DNA from: Dimorphilus gyrociliatus
Lineage: Eukaryota > Annelida > Polychaeta > Dinophilidae
NCBI GenBank assembly: GCA_904063045.1
Contig: CAJFCJ010000001.1
Coordinates: 1,619,501-1,683,500, forward strand
Direction of reading: 5' to 3'
DNA length: 64,000 nt
The notes under the pieces were generated by a model. The model searched no databases, was not told where the DNA came from, and saw only the letters and a list, made by a program, of their open reading frames with translations. The position numbers were made by a program, and so were the translations under genes. This document shows positions 12,740 through 25,730 of this stretch, in pieces; within the stretch, counting starts at the first letter, position 1; every line of letters begins with the position of its first letter.

Positions 12740-15700
12740 GGCGTCTTTAAGGAAAGAACGCCCAACAACTAGTCGTTTTAGATAATCAACTTAGCCAATG
12801 CGTGTAATTTTATCAAGTTATCGATTTCCAAGGCGACCGGCTTAACTGGAGTCAGCTCTTTATCCCATCAATGCTCGCTTTATTCACTGTCACTTTCAAT
12901 TTTCCTCCTTCTGTTCCACTTGTTTTTTTTTAACTGTCTCCGGCATCTTTTACTTAATCCGCCTCCCTTTCACCCTCTTTGACTCGCGACCGTCGTCTCA
13001 CGCCCTGTCAAACTTGTTGAACGGAAAAAGAGAAAGTCCCTTGACTTTTTCTCCATTCTCTCCTAATATAACTTATATAAATAGGAATAATTAAAACATC
13101 TTTAATTTTATTTTGGCGCAACTCAAAATGTAATTCAAAGCCAGAATATTTTACTGAGGAGTAGGTGGCGCTTTTATAATTTATCCATCCTTACATCCAT
13201 TGCTGATTGCAGGACTATAAAGGAAACTCCTTCGTCATTTATGGAGGATAAAGAAATTATAATTGAATTAAATTAGTGAGTAGTGATAAGTTTCTTTACA
13301 ATAGTTCAATAATTTTTTTGTGAAATTTTTCAAGATTATTGTCATTTTGCGCGTGTTTTCGCATCTTTTCCCCTCTTTTCCAATCTGAAAAACGACGTAG
13401 ACGTTTTATTAGCATAATTAGGCTGTTGGCGTGGAGTTGAGTTTTCCCAACGATAAAGAAAAAGCTAGGATGAATAAAGCATCGAGGGGAAAAATGGGCT
13501 TTGATTAAGACCGTGACAACAGCATCTATAATGCAGTGTCGTATTTTGTAGATCATTAAACGCTATTCCTTTTATTAAACACTCATTAAAATAAGTCTCG
13601 AAGTAGTTAAAACAGTAAAGGGGGGAGTTTTCTTCTCTTTTCTTCTTAAAGTAGGAGTATAGAACAAGGAGAAAATGAAAAGTTGAATCGGAAAAGAAAG
13701 CGACTAGATTATTAAGCCTACCTTGCTCAAATTTCGTCAAATCTGGACATCATAAAATTTTAACAGGACTCTAATTTGTTTTAAGGAAAACATTCCTAAA
13801 ATATCTTTAGGTTACTAAAAGTTGTTTAATTATTATTTATCCAATGTAAAGAGACATAGGTAAAGTAATTAAGCAGCATATAAGACGTTACAAACAAGAC
13901 TGAGTGTCTGTTTGCAGAAGAGAATGTTTGTTATAGGACATACTCATCTATCAACGACATTTTTCCTGTACTGAAGCCTCTGGGCTGTCGCAAATAGATT
14001 TTTGCAATTTTTTATTGGCAACGTCGATTTTTTTTCTTGCTTCCAGTCTAAAATTTTTGAAAATGATTGTTCCACGTAGCTTTTACAGAAGCTAAAGTCA
14101 TCTTTTGGTCGATATTTCGTAACCTCGGGTAATAATTAACAACCTGATTACGAGGAGAAATTTAGAGGCTATTCGTCTAAGTTCTATGCAATTGCTAGTT
14201 GAATTTCAAGTACGTACGATTGATTACTGATTTTTTTTAATAAATATGACGTCACATACACTCGAAAGCGTTTTCTACGTTCCTACTCGAACTTTGACAA
14301 TTGCGACGTTCTTTGTAGAGGTCATAAATACCGTATTCGATTGTTGTAAATAGTTTATTAAGTCAAAAGTGTTACTCTCCATCATTTTCTACTTCCTGTC
14401 AATTTTTATTTGGACGGATAGGCAAAAGAAAAATGAAATTTGTGAGTCGCAACCATAATCGACATTTCGTAAGTCTGAAGAGGCGTCGATAGAGTGACGC
14501 CTGGTTCGCACCGACTTAACCCTGTACACATTGATCACCGACTTAATGATGAATGTTTATAAGATTAAACTTATATTTAGTGGCGCGTAGTACATTTGAA
14601 CGTACGATCAATTCCTTCGAATGGGCTTGAGCCTATTAGTTTCCAATAATACTCATTAATTACGGTTCTTTAAATGGATAAAGAATTTGATGGAGGACAG
14701 CTGCCGTTCTTTATTTATAAACATTAAAACTCAAATAAATTATATAAGAACAGTCTTTCCGTCCTAATTTATTAAGAAGATTGAGACAAATAAAGTATGC
14801 AAAGTATTCATGACGTCAAACGGCTAAGACTCCTGAGAGAGAGGGGCTTTGCAAATCACCCGTCGGTCGCTTACTATTTATGGAAGAGCATATTAACTTT
14901 TCGCTAATTAGATTACGAGATATAAATAAATAATTGGCCAATAAACGGCGATTTTCACTTATTTTAGCAATTCTTCCATGTCTTATAAAAAACACTAATA
15001 ACAACTAATTAATTTGCATAATACAGTTATGAATGACAATACACTGAAAAAAAAACTATTATAGCTGGCCAGTTACGTATTCAATAGATCAGAGTTATAG
15101 ATTTCTCTCATTAAAAGTCAATACTCAGGCTCATACATAGTCTATAATAAGAAAATAATGGGTAACCATCAAAGTAGAACTGTATTAAACTCTTCCTCTT
15201 CTCCTTAACGAAATCAATTATTCAATGAGGTAGTTTTTTTATATTTCGAGATCATACTTCTAGTTGATTAGTTATTATGAATATGTATAAGTCTGATTAA
15301 TTAGTAAAACTCTTAATGAACTATTGTATTGAGTAAACAAATACTGTCTTATAAAAGCAAAAACAAGAGAACTTATGTTTAAAATTTCACACACTCAATC
15401 TGTCAAATAAGTGAAACGCCTTAGAAGGCAGGATATCGTATTTCTCGCAAATTATTGCTGAAAATTGACTTTATCACTATGGTATTTTATGTAGTAATTT
15501 CTGTTAACAAATAACGAAATAAAAGAAAAACACAAATGGGTGAATAATTCTTTTGCTTTTGTATCTTCCTCTTTTTACGCTTATTATCTTTGTTCCCTGG
15601 TTTTATTATTATTATTATATTTTTTTTTCGTTTCCCACTGTTCCATCATTTCTCTCAACGCCTCTCCCACGAAGTGATGTAGTCGACTCATTTTCCATTA

Positions 15701-17105
15701 ATAAATCGAATAGACTCTCGATGATATGGTATCATTAGCGAGTTGGTTTTTTTTTATTACTATTCTACTTTTATTTTAAAAAAAAAAAGAAGTTGTATAC
15801 AAGTTCAGAATAAGAATTTGTAACCATCCGAAATCGAAGGCAATCGACTGGGACACATCAAGTACGGAAGAGGCCATTCTATTGGTACTTGAAAAACGTC
15901 TAGGGTAATGCGATTTGTCTAATCTAGGGAGATCAATTTTTTCCATATCGTATTTTGTATTTATTAGTAATCTATAGGAACTCATAGATGGTAATATAGA
16001 AAACGCCTTCACTAAATAAATGTTATATTTAAGATGGAAGAAATCCCCATCTAATTTTAATACTATTAGTAAAATAGGCTTAAGTATGTTTCGTTCCTTT
16101 CTCTTTGTTTTTTTGTTTTTTACTATTACTAACAAGAAATCTTGTTAAGGTGAGAGAAGTGAAAGAGCAAAAATGGAAAGCGACATGTAGACAGACAGAT
16201 AGACACATTCACACTAGCATTTTAACCAGCAAACGGAGAAAGTGACATGAGTGAGTGAGTGAGTGAGCTGAGTTAGTGGGTAAGGGAGGCAAGAAAGAGG
16301 GCGAGAGAGAGAGAAAAGTAAATGGTATGTGAGGGAGGAAAGACAATGAGGATTAGGGGTGAATTGGAGCACGTACAAGACAAGTAGCGATAGTTATAAG
16401 GAAGGGAGTATTAATTTTCCCCTGGATTCTCCTCATTTCGGAGCAAATACATTTTCTTAATCGATTTGTCTTTAATATAAGAAGGAAATGGTCACATATA
16501 TACTAATCAATTATCCTATTATAAGAGCTATGCCCGTAGCAGAAAAGTGAAAAATCAATCTAGTTTCAGGTATATAAATCGACTGAATCCAGTTTCTCAA
16601 TGTCTATTTAATTGAGCTCTTGAAGCAAGGCTAACGATCCAATTATTTCTACGCATAAGGGAATCATTCGACTATTTACGAAAAGAAAAAAATAGAATAT
16701 ACGCCTATAATTTTCAAACGACACGCACCTATGTAAAAATATAGCCGCCTCAATCACGCAATATTTAATCCTAGTACACCGACTGTTCTACCGTGTACCA
16801 TACCTATATCCCCTTTCTACATAATCTACCGTAGTCCTAAAAGCTCTGAGTCTTTTTTCGGATGAAATTTTCTTGAGGAAAGTATTTCGTCGAGTAGAAG
16901 AATAATCAATAATACCATTCCCTTTCCACCTTGTCTTCCTAGTTTTCTTTTTTTTTCATTCTATGAACTATCATTTTATCTTTTGTTACTCAGTGAAGAA
17001 TATTAGTTGATTCTCATAGAATTGCGAATAGGTTAATGAATCCAATCGATTGAGGAGAAGTGTAAAGTTCATTAGTTCTCTCTTTCTCTCTCTTCATCAA
17101 TCTGC

Positions 17106-17137
<32 letters not shown>

Positions 17138-19010
17138 TAGTTCACCTATCCTAATCTTCCATACTATTTTATCTTCATTAAGTCTTATGAAGGTAAACAA
17201 TGTTTGTTTTTTGACAAATTTATCTCAAAGTTTTATTATCTCTTTAATAGATTTTGCACTTGAGTTATCAAATAATTTCATATTGATTTTCAAAATAAAA
17301 AACCTTAGATATCGTTTTTTATAATATATCTATCGGTTTATCATTTGAAATATATACTTTTTATTATTTTATTCCTCTACTCTTCTTCTCTTTCTCATAT
17401 TTATCCTTTTAGGAATTCATCATTCCCTACAACATACATTGGTACTTATATACAATATATATATATATATATCGAGAAGATGATAAATATAGGCTGTATT
17501 GATCAAATACAAAAGGCAATTTATGATTTTTCTTTATATATGTAGTACTTTTTTTATACCTGCTGTTATAAATGATAATTAACGGGTTTTTTGTAGTTTT
17601 ATCACGAATTTTCAATTGTACTTTATTTTGGGATAAAAAATGTCGTGCTTAGCATCAATTAAACTTTGATTAGTTTCGGTCAAAAAGTTACAAAAGAGAG
17701 ATTTTATTAAAATTCAATCTAAAAGTTTATTCTACAGGCATTTATTTATAAAACCACGTTTACTAAAATCTTCTTGACTTTTTGCGTGCGCAAAGAGAAA
17801 GGGGGATTAATGGGACAGTGTTTCTCGTCATTAGACGATGTCTCCGGGGTGTTTAGAGAGTAAAAATACAATACTTTTGTAGTAAACACTTCTTAGCGGT
17901 ATTTACCAATTTGAAACTATAAGGATAGTCTTTTCTTCGCAAGATTTTAAGACTGGAAAAGTACAAGGCTGTTGAAATTGGGAATATTTTTTAAAGACTT
18001 TCACAACTAGCAGATGAATTACTTCGTGAGGAATAGAAAGAGGACAGAAATAATAAAATAATAGAATCTATAAAAGTGTTTAAAATAGAGAGATTAACCA
18101 ATTGTTCTTTAAGCAGTGTTATCGTAAGGTTAGTCCCATGGGTCTTTGAATTAAGCAAAAGCAGATGGTCAGCCAGAAAAGAGATAATTTCTATTGGGTT
18201 ATATTAAAATCTATGAAAACGTTAATTTTATATTATTGCGTGGTATATCGGTAGAGATTTTTAAACTTGTGTGAGCTGATATTCTTAATTAAACTATGTT
18301 TGAAGCACGTAGAAGGCATAGCTGTACATCCTATTTGGATCAACTTTATGGACAAACCTCTAGTGTATGAGGATATTTTGTTATATGAATACTAAAAATT
18401 CTCGGTTTAGAAATCTATTTATCATAAATTATATTACTAGCCATTTTTTTTTGTTTGGCACTACAAAACCTTGAATTGAATATTTCCAATTTTCTCTTCT
18501 CTCTCTTCTCTCTATGCTCCAAAAAAAAAAAAAAAAAAGTCCTAGATTAAAGATGAAGGTGTATATACTGTATATATTAATATATAGATAAACGAACACT
18601 TCGTCCATCGCAGCGTTTTAGTATAAATTGTTCCTTTTTATATATTATAGAACAATGAAAATGCGAATTAATACTATAGAAACGCCGTCTAAAAACAAAG
18701 AAGACGCTTAGAAATGTATATTTTTGTAAAAAAAAAGAGAAAAAAAAATAGTTTCGTCTATTATTACAAATGTTAAAAATAGCTTTTTCTCTCTTTTTGT
18801 CATTGTTTTGGGAAAGGAGAGAAATTTTTTTCTTTTATCTTTTTAACTATTTGTTGTTAGGTATCATTATTGTGAATTGTGACGCCTTGTTCTATTAGCT
18901 ACTTATTAATGTATTAAAAGTTGGATTTATCTGATTTTTTTTATAGCTTATATATTTTAAATAAAAACTACGTGTACAACCTTTGTAAATATCAATTTGT
19001 GATTTTATTT
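12740..19010. other. Long intergenic region, right part; no gene called
   Basis: AT-rich with two CRE octamers (14248, 14811), a (GAGT)n run at 16249-16267, (AT)n runs near 17100 and 17455, and a poly-A at 18522-18538. A minus-strand stretch at about 15800-16000 is exon-like in composition (see findings) but has no recognisable homologue. Any 5' untranslated exon of SLC5A7 should lie here or further left. Confidence 0.45.
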
Positions 19011-19036
19011 TTACAGGTACAACATTTTAGACGAAA

Positions 19037-21029
19037 ATGTCTGTTAACGTGGCCGGTATTATAGCTATAGTTGTCTTCTATCTTCTTATTCTTCTTGTTG
19101 GATTATGGGCTGCTAGAAAATCTAAGGGAGCAGGAACATCTGACGATGGTACGACAGAGAGTGAGGACGTTATGTTGGCAGGGAGAAATATTGGAATGCT
19201 TGTTGGAGTGTTCACAATGACTGGTAAGTGGAAGTTATTAGATGGTTTATTTTCCACTTGCTGCCTTCAGGCGTGTTATAACTTACTACATAGAGCATTT
19301 TTTTAAAAAAACTCACTCTATCATTTATCTTTTATCTATTTTATAACTATAACGTCTCTCTAAATGCTAACGCCATCTTTTAGCCACCTGGGTTGGAGGA
19401 GGTTATATCAACGGAACCTCCGAAATAATTTACAATTCTGGCTTGGTGTGGTGTCAGGCCCCGTTTGGTTATGCTATAAGTCTCGTTTTCGGTTAGGAAT
19501 TTTATTTATTAAGCATTTAATAACAATTTACATAAAAAAATAATTATATCAATGCAGGCGGACTGTTCTTTGCTAGCAAGATGAGAACTGAGGGATACGT
19601 AACCATGTTGGATCCATTTCAAAGAAAGTATGGTGAAAGAATGGGTGGTCTTTTGTATATTCCAGCCTTACTTGGTGAGGTCTTTTGGTCTGCAGCCATC
19701 TTATCCGCTCTCGGAGCAACATTGTCAGTAATAATTCAAATTAACAATGAGACATCAGTTATCGTCTCAGCCTGTATTGCTGTTGCGTATACGCTGTTTG
19801 GTGGATTATATTCGGTGGCGTACACCGATGTAGTTCAGCTATTCTGCATCTTTGTAGGTCTATGGTTGTCTGTTCCATTCGCAATGTCAAATGAACTCAC
19901 TCAACCAATAGCCAATACAACAAGCGCCTGGGTTGGAAAGGTTGAAACTGAAGATGTTGGCATGTGGATTGATCAGGGCTTATTATTGATATTTGGAGGT
20001 ATACCATGGCAGGTATATTTCCAGAGAGTTTTGTCCTCAAAGAGCGCCTTACGGGCTCAAATTCTCTCTTACGTTGCTGCTTTTGGATGCTTGATTATGG
20101 CTATTCCAGCTGTTCTTATAGGAGCAGTAGCCTATTCCACAGATTGGAATAAGACAACTTACGAAGGTACTCTAGTGCCCGGAGAGAGGCAAATACCGCA
20201 AAATGATCAAAAATTGATTTTACCTCTAGTCCTCCAATATCTTTGCCCTAGTTGGGTATCTTTCATCGGTCTGGGAGCGATTAGTGCAGCCGTCATGTCG
20301 TCTGCTGATTCATCTATATTGTCGGCTTCGTCAATGTTCGCAAGGAATGTTTATAAGTTGATTTTTAGGCAAAAAGCATCCGAAAGAGAAATAATATGGG
20401 TAATGAGAGTTTCCATTTTTGGTGTTGGTGCCCTGGCAACCGTCATGGGAATTACTATTCAAACTATCTATGGATTATGGTATTTATGCGCTGATTTGGT
20501 CTATGTTGTTCTATTTCCGCAACTAGTCTCCGTGGTGTATTTGGAAGGTACAAACACGTACGGTTCATTGGCAGGATATATATTTGGTCTATTCTTCCGT
20601 TTAATGGGCGGTGAAAAAATTATCGGTTTAAAACCAGCTATAAAATTCCCCGGTTATAACGAGGACGATAATGTGCAAAGATTCCCTTTTAAAACTTTAT
20701 CGATGCTGCTGTCGTTCCTGTTTATAATCGGCGTCTCCTATCCAACAAAATTTTTGTTTGAGAAAGGCATCTTGCCAAAGCACTACGATGTCTTTCGATG
20801 CGTTGTTAATATACCAGATGAACATATAGCATTAAAGGAGGCAGGTTCAACAGGCGAAATGTCCTTACTTGGAGTCAAAGGACCAAACGGTGAGATCAAT
20901 CCAGCTTTGAAATTTTCCAAGGATGACCTACTCAATCCTACAGCTCGCATGCTTGTCAATAATGATCAAAATGAAACTGTGAGTGACAAACCCCCAACAC
21001 CCCCACCGCCGTTTAAAGCTGCCGATTAA
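19037..21029 (+). CDS. SLC5A7: High-affinity choline transporter
   Basis: Sodium- and chloride-coupled choline transporter of cholinergic terminals (SLC5 family), which supplies choline for acetylcholine synthesis. Exons 19037-19223, 19384-19491 and 19558-21029 join in matching phases into 588 aa. Family hallmarks are seen in order: [18 protein letters not shown] at the first helix, [16 protein letters not shown] across the first junction, [82 protein letters not shown] and [13 protein letters not shown]. The length matches the family. The C-terminal tail is divergent and ends in a proline-rich TPPPPPF-like stretch. The start ATG lies 20 nt after an acceptor at 19017, so the 5' untranslated region is spliced. 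The large third exon is intron-free. Confidence 0.95.
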
Positions 21030-21204
21030 AACTAAAAAGTTATAAAAAAAAAAACATTAATAATAATGGCAAATAATATCAATAATACTAATAATTAATT
21101 ATAATTGTAAACACAATAATTAATATTACTGTTAGTAAGTATAAAGGAAATTTTAACCATTTGTAACGTATATGCAAACAATATATGTTACATAGCTGAT
21201 AGCG

Positions 21205-21259
<55 letters not shown>

Positions 21260-21537
21260 AGTAACTCTATATGCATATATTTAATAGATTTTAGGATAAT
21301 TAAATTTCACCTTTAATCAGTTTTAGTTGGTAAAACCGTGTTCCAAATCATCACTGCCTATATATATCCAGATAACTAGTATAAATTTATATGTATATAC
21401 ATATATAATCATAATAATTCATTTTATTTACAAGTATAATCATATATGTATATATATCAACAATATTTAAATAGTGTACAGCATCGATGTAATACATATA
21501 TTATATATATATATATATACTGTATTATTTCGATGAA

Positions 21538-21575
<38 letters not shown>

Positions 21576-23803
21576 TTATCTGCATGAATGATATATATAT
21601 ACAGTATATATAGGCTGTATATAATTATTCCTTGAATGCCACTAACTTGTTAGGCATAATTAGGAAGATTATTCAGTTATTTATGAATAATATTACTGTT
21701 GTTTTGAACAAATGTATTCACTGTGATTGTAAAAAATTTGCTTATCATCTTAATATGCAAATTTTCTCTCGTTCTACCAATTTTAAGCTGTAACCGTTGC
21801 AAATGATTAAAAATGATAGAATACTTAAAAAGGAACAATGATAATTAACAAGTATGAAGCGTGTATGAATAATTAAATAATTAAATTAATTAAGGAAAGA
21901 TAAGACGCGTAAGGAGAGAATGTGCGTTGATATGTTTAATAAATATAAATAATTATAAAAAAAATATTAAAATTTGACAAACTATGATAAAATAAGTGAA
22001 ATGTATTACATCAAATGCTTTAAACAGCATAAGGTGATGAGAAAATGTAGAAAAATCATTGTAAAGCATTTGATTAATAACAGTGTCAGTAAGAGAGAAT
22101 GAATACGATATGAATATTAAAAAAAAGGAGCATCTATTGCCTAGTTAATTAGAAAATACGTAGCATGTTATAGATTTATTCGTTCAGCCTGCATATTTTG
22201 TTGCGTGCTAAATTTATTGTTGAACAATTTACATATATACATATATACACATATAAATTAGTATATATATGTATATTCATGTATATATATATATATATAT
22301 ATATATTTAAAAGAAAAAGAAATAGAGATAATATGTAACTTGTCACTTTGGAAGACTGAGTGTCTATGGAAACAAAAAACAAAAGATTTAGTGTTTACTA
22401 TGTTAGCACTGTTATAGTTGTTGTTGTCTCATCTCATAAGGCAATACACAAAAAGCAATAATGCCAATATAAATTATACTTAAAGTTGCTTAATCTATAC
22501 TTATTAATTCATGTAATTAAGCAGTTAAATATATTATATTCTTTCTCTAGTTTCTCATCTTCTTGTAGATTAGTACATATTATTATGTTTAAGCATGATA
22601 ATATAGTACAAGTCTGAAGTGTTTTGGACCTAAAAAACACCGTTAATAGTTAGATAGAATTAAGTTTTCAATCTACTTTATTCTCTCTGCATGTGCCAAA
22701 GATTGGATAACGAATGCGAGAGAATAATTAGTATGCACATATGTTTTCCCCTAGTTCCAGACTATTTCAGCTCCTGAAGAAGTAAAATTTATCATTGTAG
22801 TATTACATAAAGGTAGCAAACACAGAGAGAGAGGGAGAGAGAGACTAAGTGACTGAGTGACTGACTGAAGAGGAAGGGAGAAGATCTAGAACAAGATAGA
22901 AAAAACATGGTAATAAAAAAGTTTAGAAGAAGAGCAATAGAGAGTAAGAGTAAGAGAGAGAGAGGGAATAAGTGAGCAAGAGATAGGAAAGAAGATGGAT
23001 GGATGGACGGAGAAGCAGAGTGTACATATACTGAAAATATATACAGTATATGTTAGTGTATGTGTAAGGAACATCGATAAATAGATATAAGGACACAGAC
23101 AGATAGAAGTAGAAAAAAAAAGCATTAGTAACATTCTTATCACTTAAACCAAGTAGCTAAATGGAAAAAATACCAAGAAAACAAATAAGGAAATTGACCT
23201 TTAGAACAACTATAAAAAATAAAAAAAGAAGAATTGAGAAAGAAAAAAAAAGCCTATCCATGGGAAAGATGATCAGGGATTTTTTTATTGCCTTTGTCCG
23301 TCTCTTCTGCAGTAACAAGTGCATTGAAGATTATATGAGAAGCATATGTGAACGATGCTAATTGAATTGTCCCAGTAGAATGCGAACTTTGAAACACACA
23401 TGTTACTTAGATTCTTCTATTTAGTTTATAGTCCACAGTTCAAACCTTAAAAATTATTGTCAAAGTTCTCCAAGTGCTTTCTTAATCTATTATTCCTCCT
23501 TGTGTTGCATTTTCAAGGAGAATTAAGATATGTCCTAAATATGTTTACTAATATACAGTATATATATATATATACAAAATACATCTGCATACTTGAAATA
23601 AAGTAAGTAGTTTATTATGAATATAATACGATTTATAGATACAGAAGTAGACGAAGGATAAAGATGATGATGATGAAGAAGAAGAGGAATAAGAGATAGA
23701 CAACTTATAAAGATTAAAACTTAGCTCATAAAAAATATAATACACAAAATATTAAAAAATTTCATCTTAAGTGTTTTTTTTTTTGACGTCATCCGGACGA
23801 ATA
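21030..23803. other. Intergenic, AT microsatellites, no gene
   Basis: Downstream of SLC5A7. Dense (AT)n runs at 21206-21250, 21491-21519, 21539-21569 and 22276-22304, several interrupted by CTGTA or CAGTA. A (GA)n/(GGAT)n stretch lies at 22820-23010. Short open frames here are low-complexity readings of the repeats. Confidence 0.6.
21206..21250. repeat. (AT)n microsatellite
   Basis: About 22 uninterrupted AT dinucleotides about 180 bp after the SLC5A7 stop; a second long run lies at 21539-21569. Confidence 0.95.
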
Positions 23804-24159
23804 TTAAATATCCCTTAGACGTTCGTATAAATCAATGTTATAATATGGAATATTTCTTCTTGATGTTGCTGCACATATATTCCGATCGAGAGAATTCTGT
23901 GATGAGATTTCACTCGTAGCCTTCCGCTTTAATATGTAACCAGGTTCCGAATGCGTCATTAAATTCATTAAGAACCTAATAACAATCATAAAAAGGGTCA
24001 TGACAGCAATAACTAGTATAACTGGTGGAACAGCCCAAATAAGATGACGAATACTGTGGGGATAAAAAAGGGAGTAATTTATCGACCGATAAATGCCTTA
24101 GGGTAGGTTGGTAAAAAAAATGAATTCAATACAACTTACCTTCCTGATGTTTCAACCAT
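23804..24159 (-). CDS. Small single-pass membrane protein, 89 aa, two exons
   Basis: Exon 1 (24140-24159) carries ATG plus six codons and ends AG before gtaagt; exon 2 (23804-24053) begins T after a ccccacag acceptor, making a split Ser (AG+T), and runs to TAA at 23804-23806. The joined protein starts MVETSGSIRHL, has one strong hydrophobic helix at about residues 11-37 (WAVPPVILVIAVMTLFMIVI), and a 50-residue polar, basic tail ending YYNIDLYERLRDI. There is no cleavable-signal look, so an N-out/C-in anchored microprotein is likely. I do not recognise a family. Matching phases, consensus splice sites and a clear charge/hydrophobicity pattern argue that it is real. It stands alone, with about 1.5 kb to the FBXL16 start. 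Confidence 0.6.
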
Positions 24160-25587
24160 TTTTCAATAATTTCTCTTAGTTTACTCTATATTTGTGCGCT
24201 GTCAATTTCTTCTTACCTATATAACTAGTCTTGTACCTGAAAAAAATACTGTTCGACAGGTCTAGATAACGCCGTAGGCAGGTGTAGATAACGTTTTTCT
24301 GTATTTATTTTACAATATGACACTTTTTTTTATCTAAAACAATAATCCGATAGATGGAGACAGTATTTTGATTAATCAGTAATCAAATCGGTAATGTAAA
24401 TGAATGAGATTGTTAAGGTGAAGAGAAAAATGATTTCTTTTTAAGGAGAATAGAAGGTAAAAAGTAAATTGAATTGTACTAAATTAACAGAATTGACCCT
24501 GTCGAATAGCAATGAAATTTGACATTTCGTCAAAGTAGACCTAGATTTTTACTCGATAATTACGAACCTTCTGACGTTTTCTCTGCGGCGTTTTTCAACA
24601 ACAATGACGAAAGAGGGCGGTTAAACTAGATACGGAGAAAGAGAGAGAGAAACGACTCTTTCAGTTTTCGTTCTTTTTTTTTTCTCAACACGACACGCGT
24701 TTTATCTTCATTCTACTCTTTCCTCATTACGATCATCTTCTTCCTCTACACTCAATATCTTCCTCATTTTCTGCTTGTTCACTAATGGTCATAATACAAA
24801 ATAAAAAAAAAAGGGATTCATTTAATTTTAACAAAAAGAAGGAAAACGTTTAAATGTAAACTTGAAAAACAAAAAATTTGTTGAAGGATTGATTATACTG
24901 TATATATATATATATATATATATACTGTATATATATGCTGTATATGTATAAAAAAGCAATATTTATATATATATACAGTGTATTTATAGTCATAAAAAAT
25001 ACATTCTCTAAAATATGTTACATATTCCCTTAAGTTTTTTTTTATATACATTGAAAAAAACTAGAGCATAAAGAATTAATAAGACGTCTATACGTAGTGT
25101 TATTTAGACATAGTTACTGATTATGTTTTAAAAGTACGAGTTTTTTCAATTTGGAAATAGGCAAGGTGCCTTCTATTTCTTACTCTTCTTTTTGTCAGCC
25201 CAGTTTCTTCTCCCTCCCCCCTCCCCCTCTTTTCTATCACGTAAAGATAGGTTATTATAAACTATAAAGGGAAAGCGTCTAATACGCATGACCGGAAACG
25301 AAAGGGTTCCGGTCATTGGCCTAAATCGAAGCGGGTGTCGATGGATATAACCAACTACAATACATTCGATGGAAGGGAGGCAACCCTATGGGGAAGGGGT
25401 GTGGTCTAGCTCCTAACGAGGAAGAAGCTTAATGACGTTTTATGACCACCTCTTAGTTTCTCTCCCCTTCATCTCCCAAGCTAATACCGCCCCTCGAACG
25501 CCAACGCCATCTGCTGATGGTTAGTAGAAAATAAGGGCTTACAGGCGCCTAGCTCTGCGCAGAAACAGCAATCAATATAGCCGTATA
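24160..25587. other. Intergenic with upstream control region of FBXL16
   Basis: The left half is AT-rich, with ATACTGTATATAT motifs and (AT)n at 24893-24975. The right half (about 25190-25587) turns GC-rich with pyrimidine tracts and many CpGs. An inverted repeat ATGACCGGAA (25288-25297) / TTCCGGTCAT (25307-25316) places two ETS-type GGAA cores head to head 9 bp apart. Confidence 0.5.
25288..25316. promoter_or_regulatory. Inverted-repeat ETS-like site
   Basis: Perfect 10-bp arms, ATGACCGGAA and TTCCGGTCAT, separated by 9 bp, about 440 bp upstream of the FBXL16 start codon. Each arm contains ACCGGAA, the core recognised by many ETS factors. Confidence 0.4.
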
Positions 25588-25593
25588 GAGCGA

Positions 25594-25601
25594 CTATATA
25601 G
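25594..25601 (+). promoter_or_regulatory. TATA-like box of FBXL16
   Basis: CTATATAG followed directly by a CpG-dense stretch (gcgcgcgccgacgc), about 130 bp upstream of the chosen ATG at 25731. Confidence 0.35.
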
Positions 25602-25730
25602 CGCGCGCCGACGCAGTTATCCGTACAGCCTCCTCTTCATCCTGCTCCTCTTTTACTGTGTGTTTTTTTAAATCACCGTATATTTGTGCCCTCTATAATA
25701 TCGGATAGTTCGCCTTTTACCGGATTCCTG

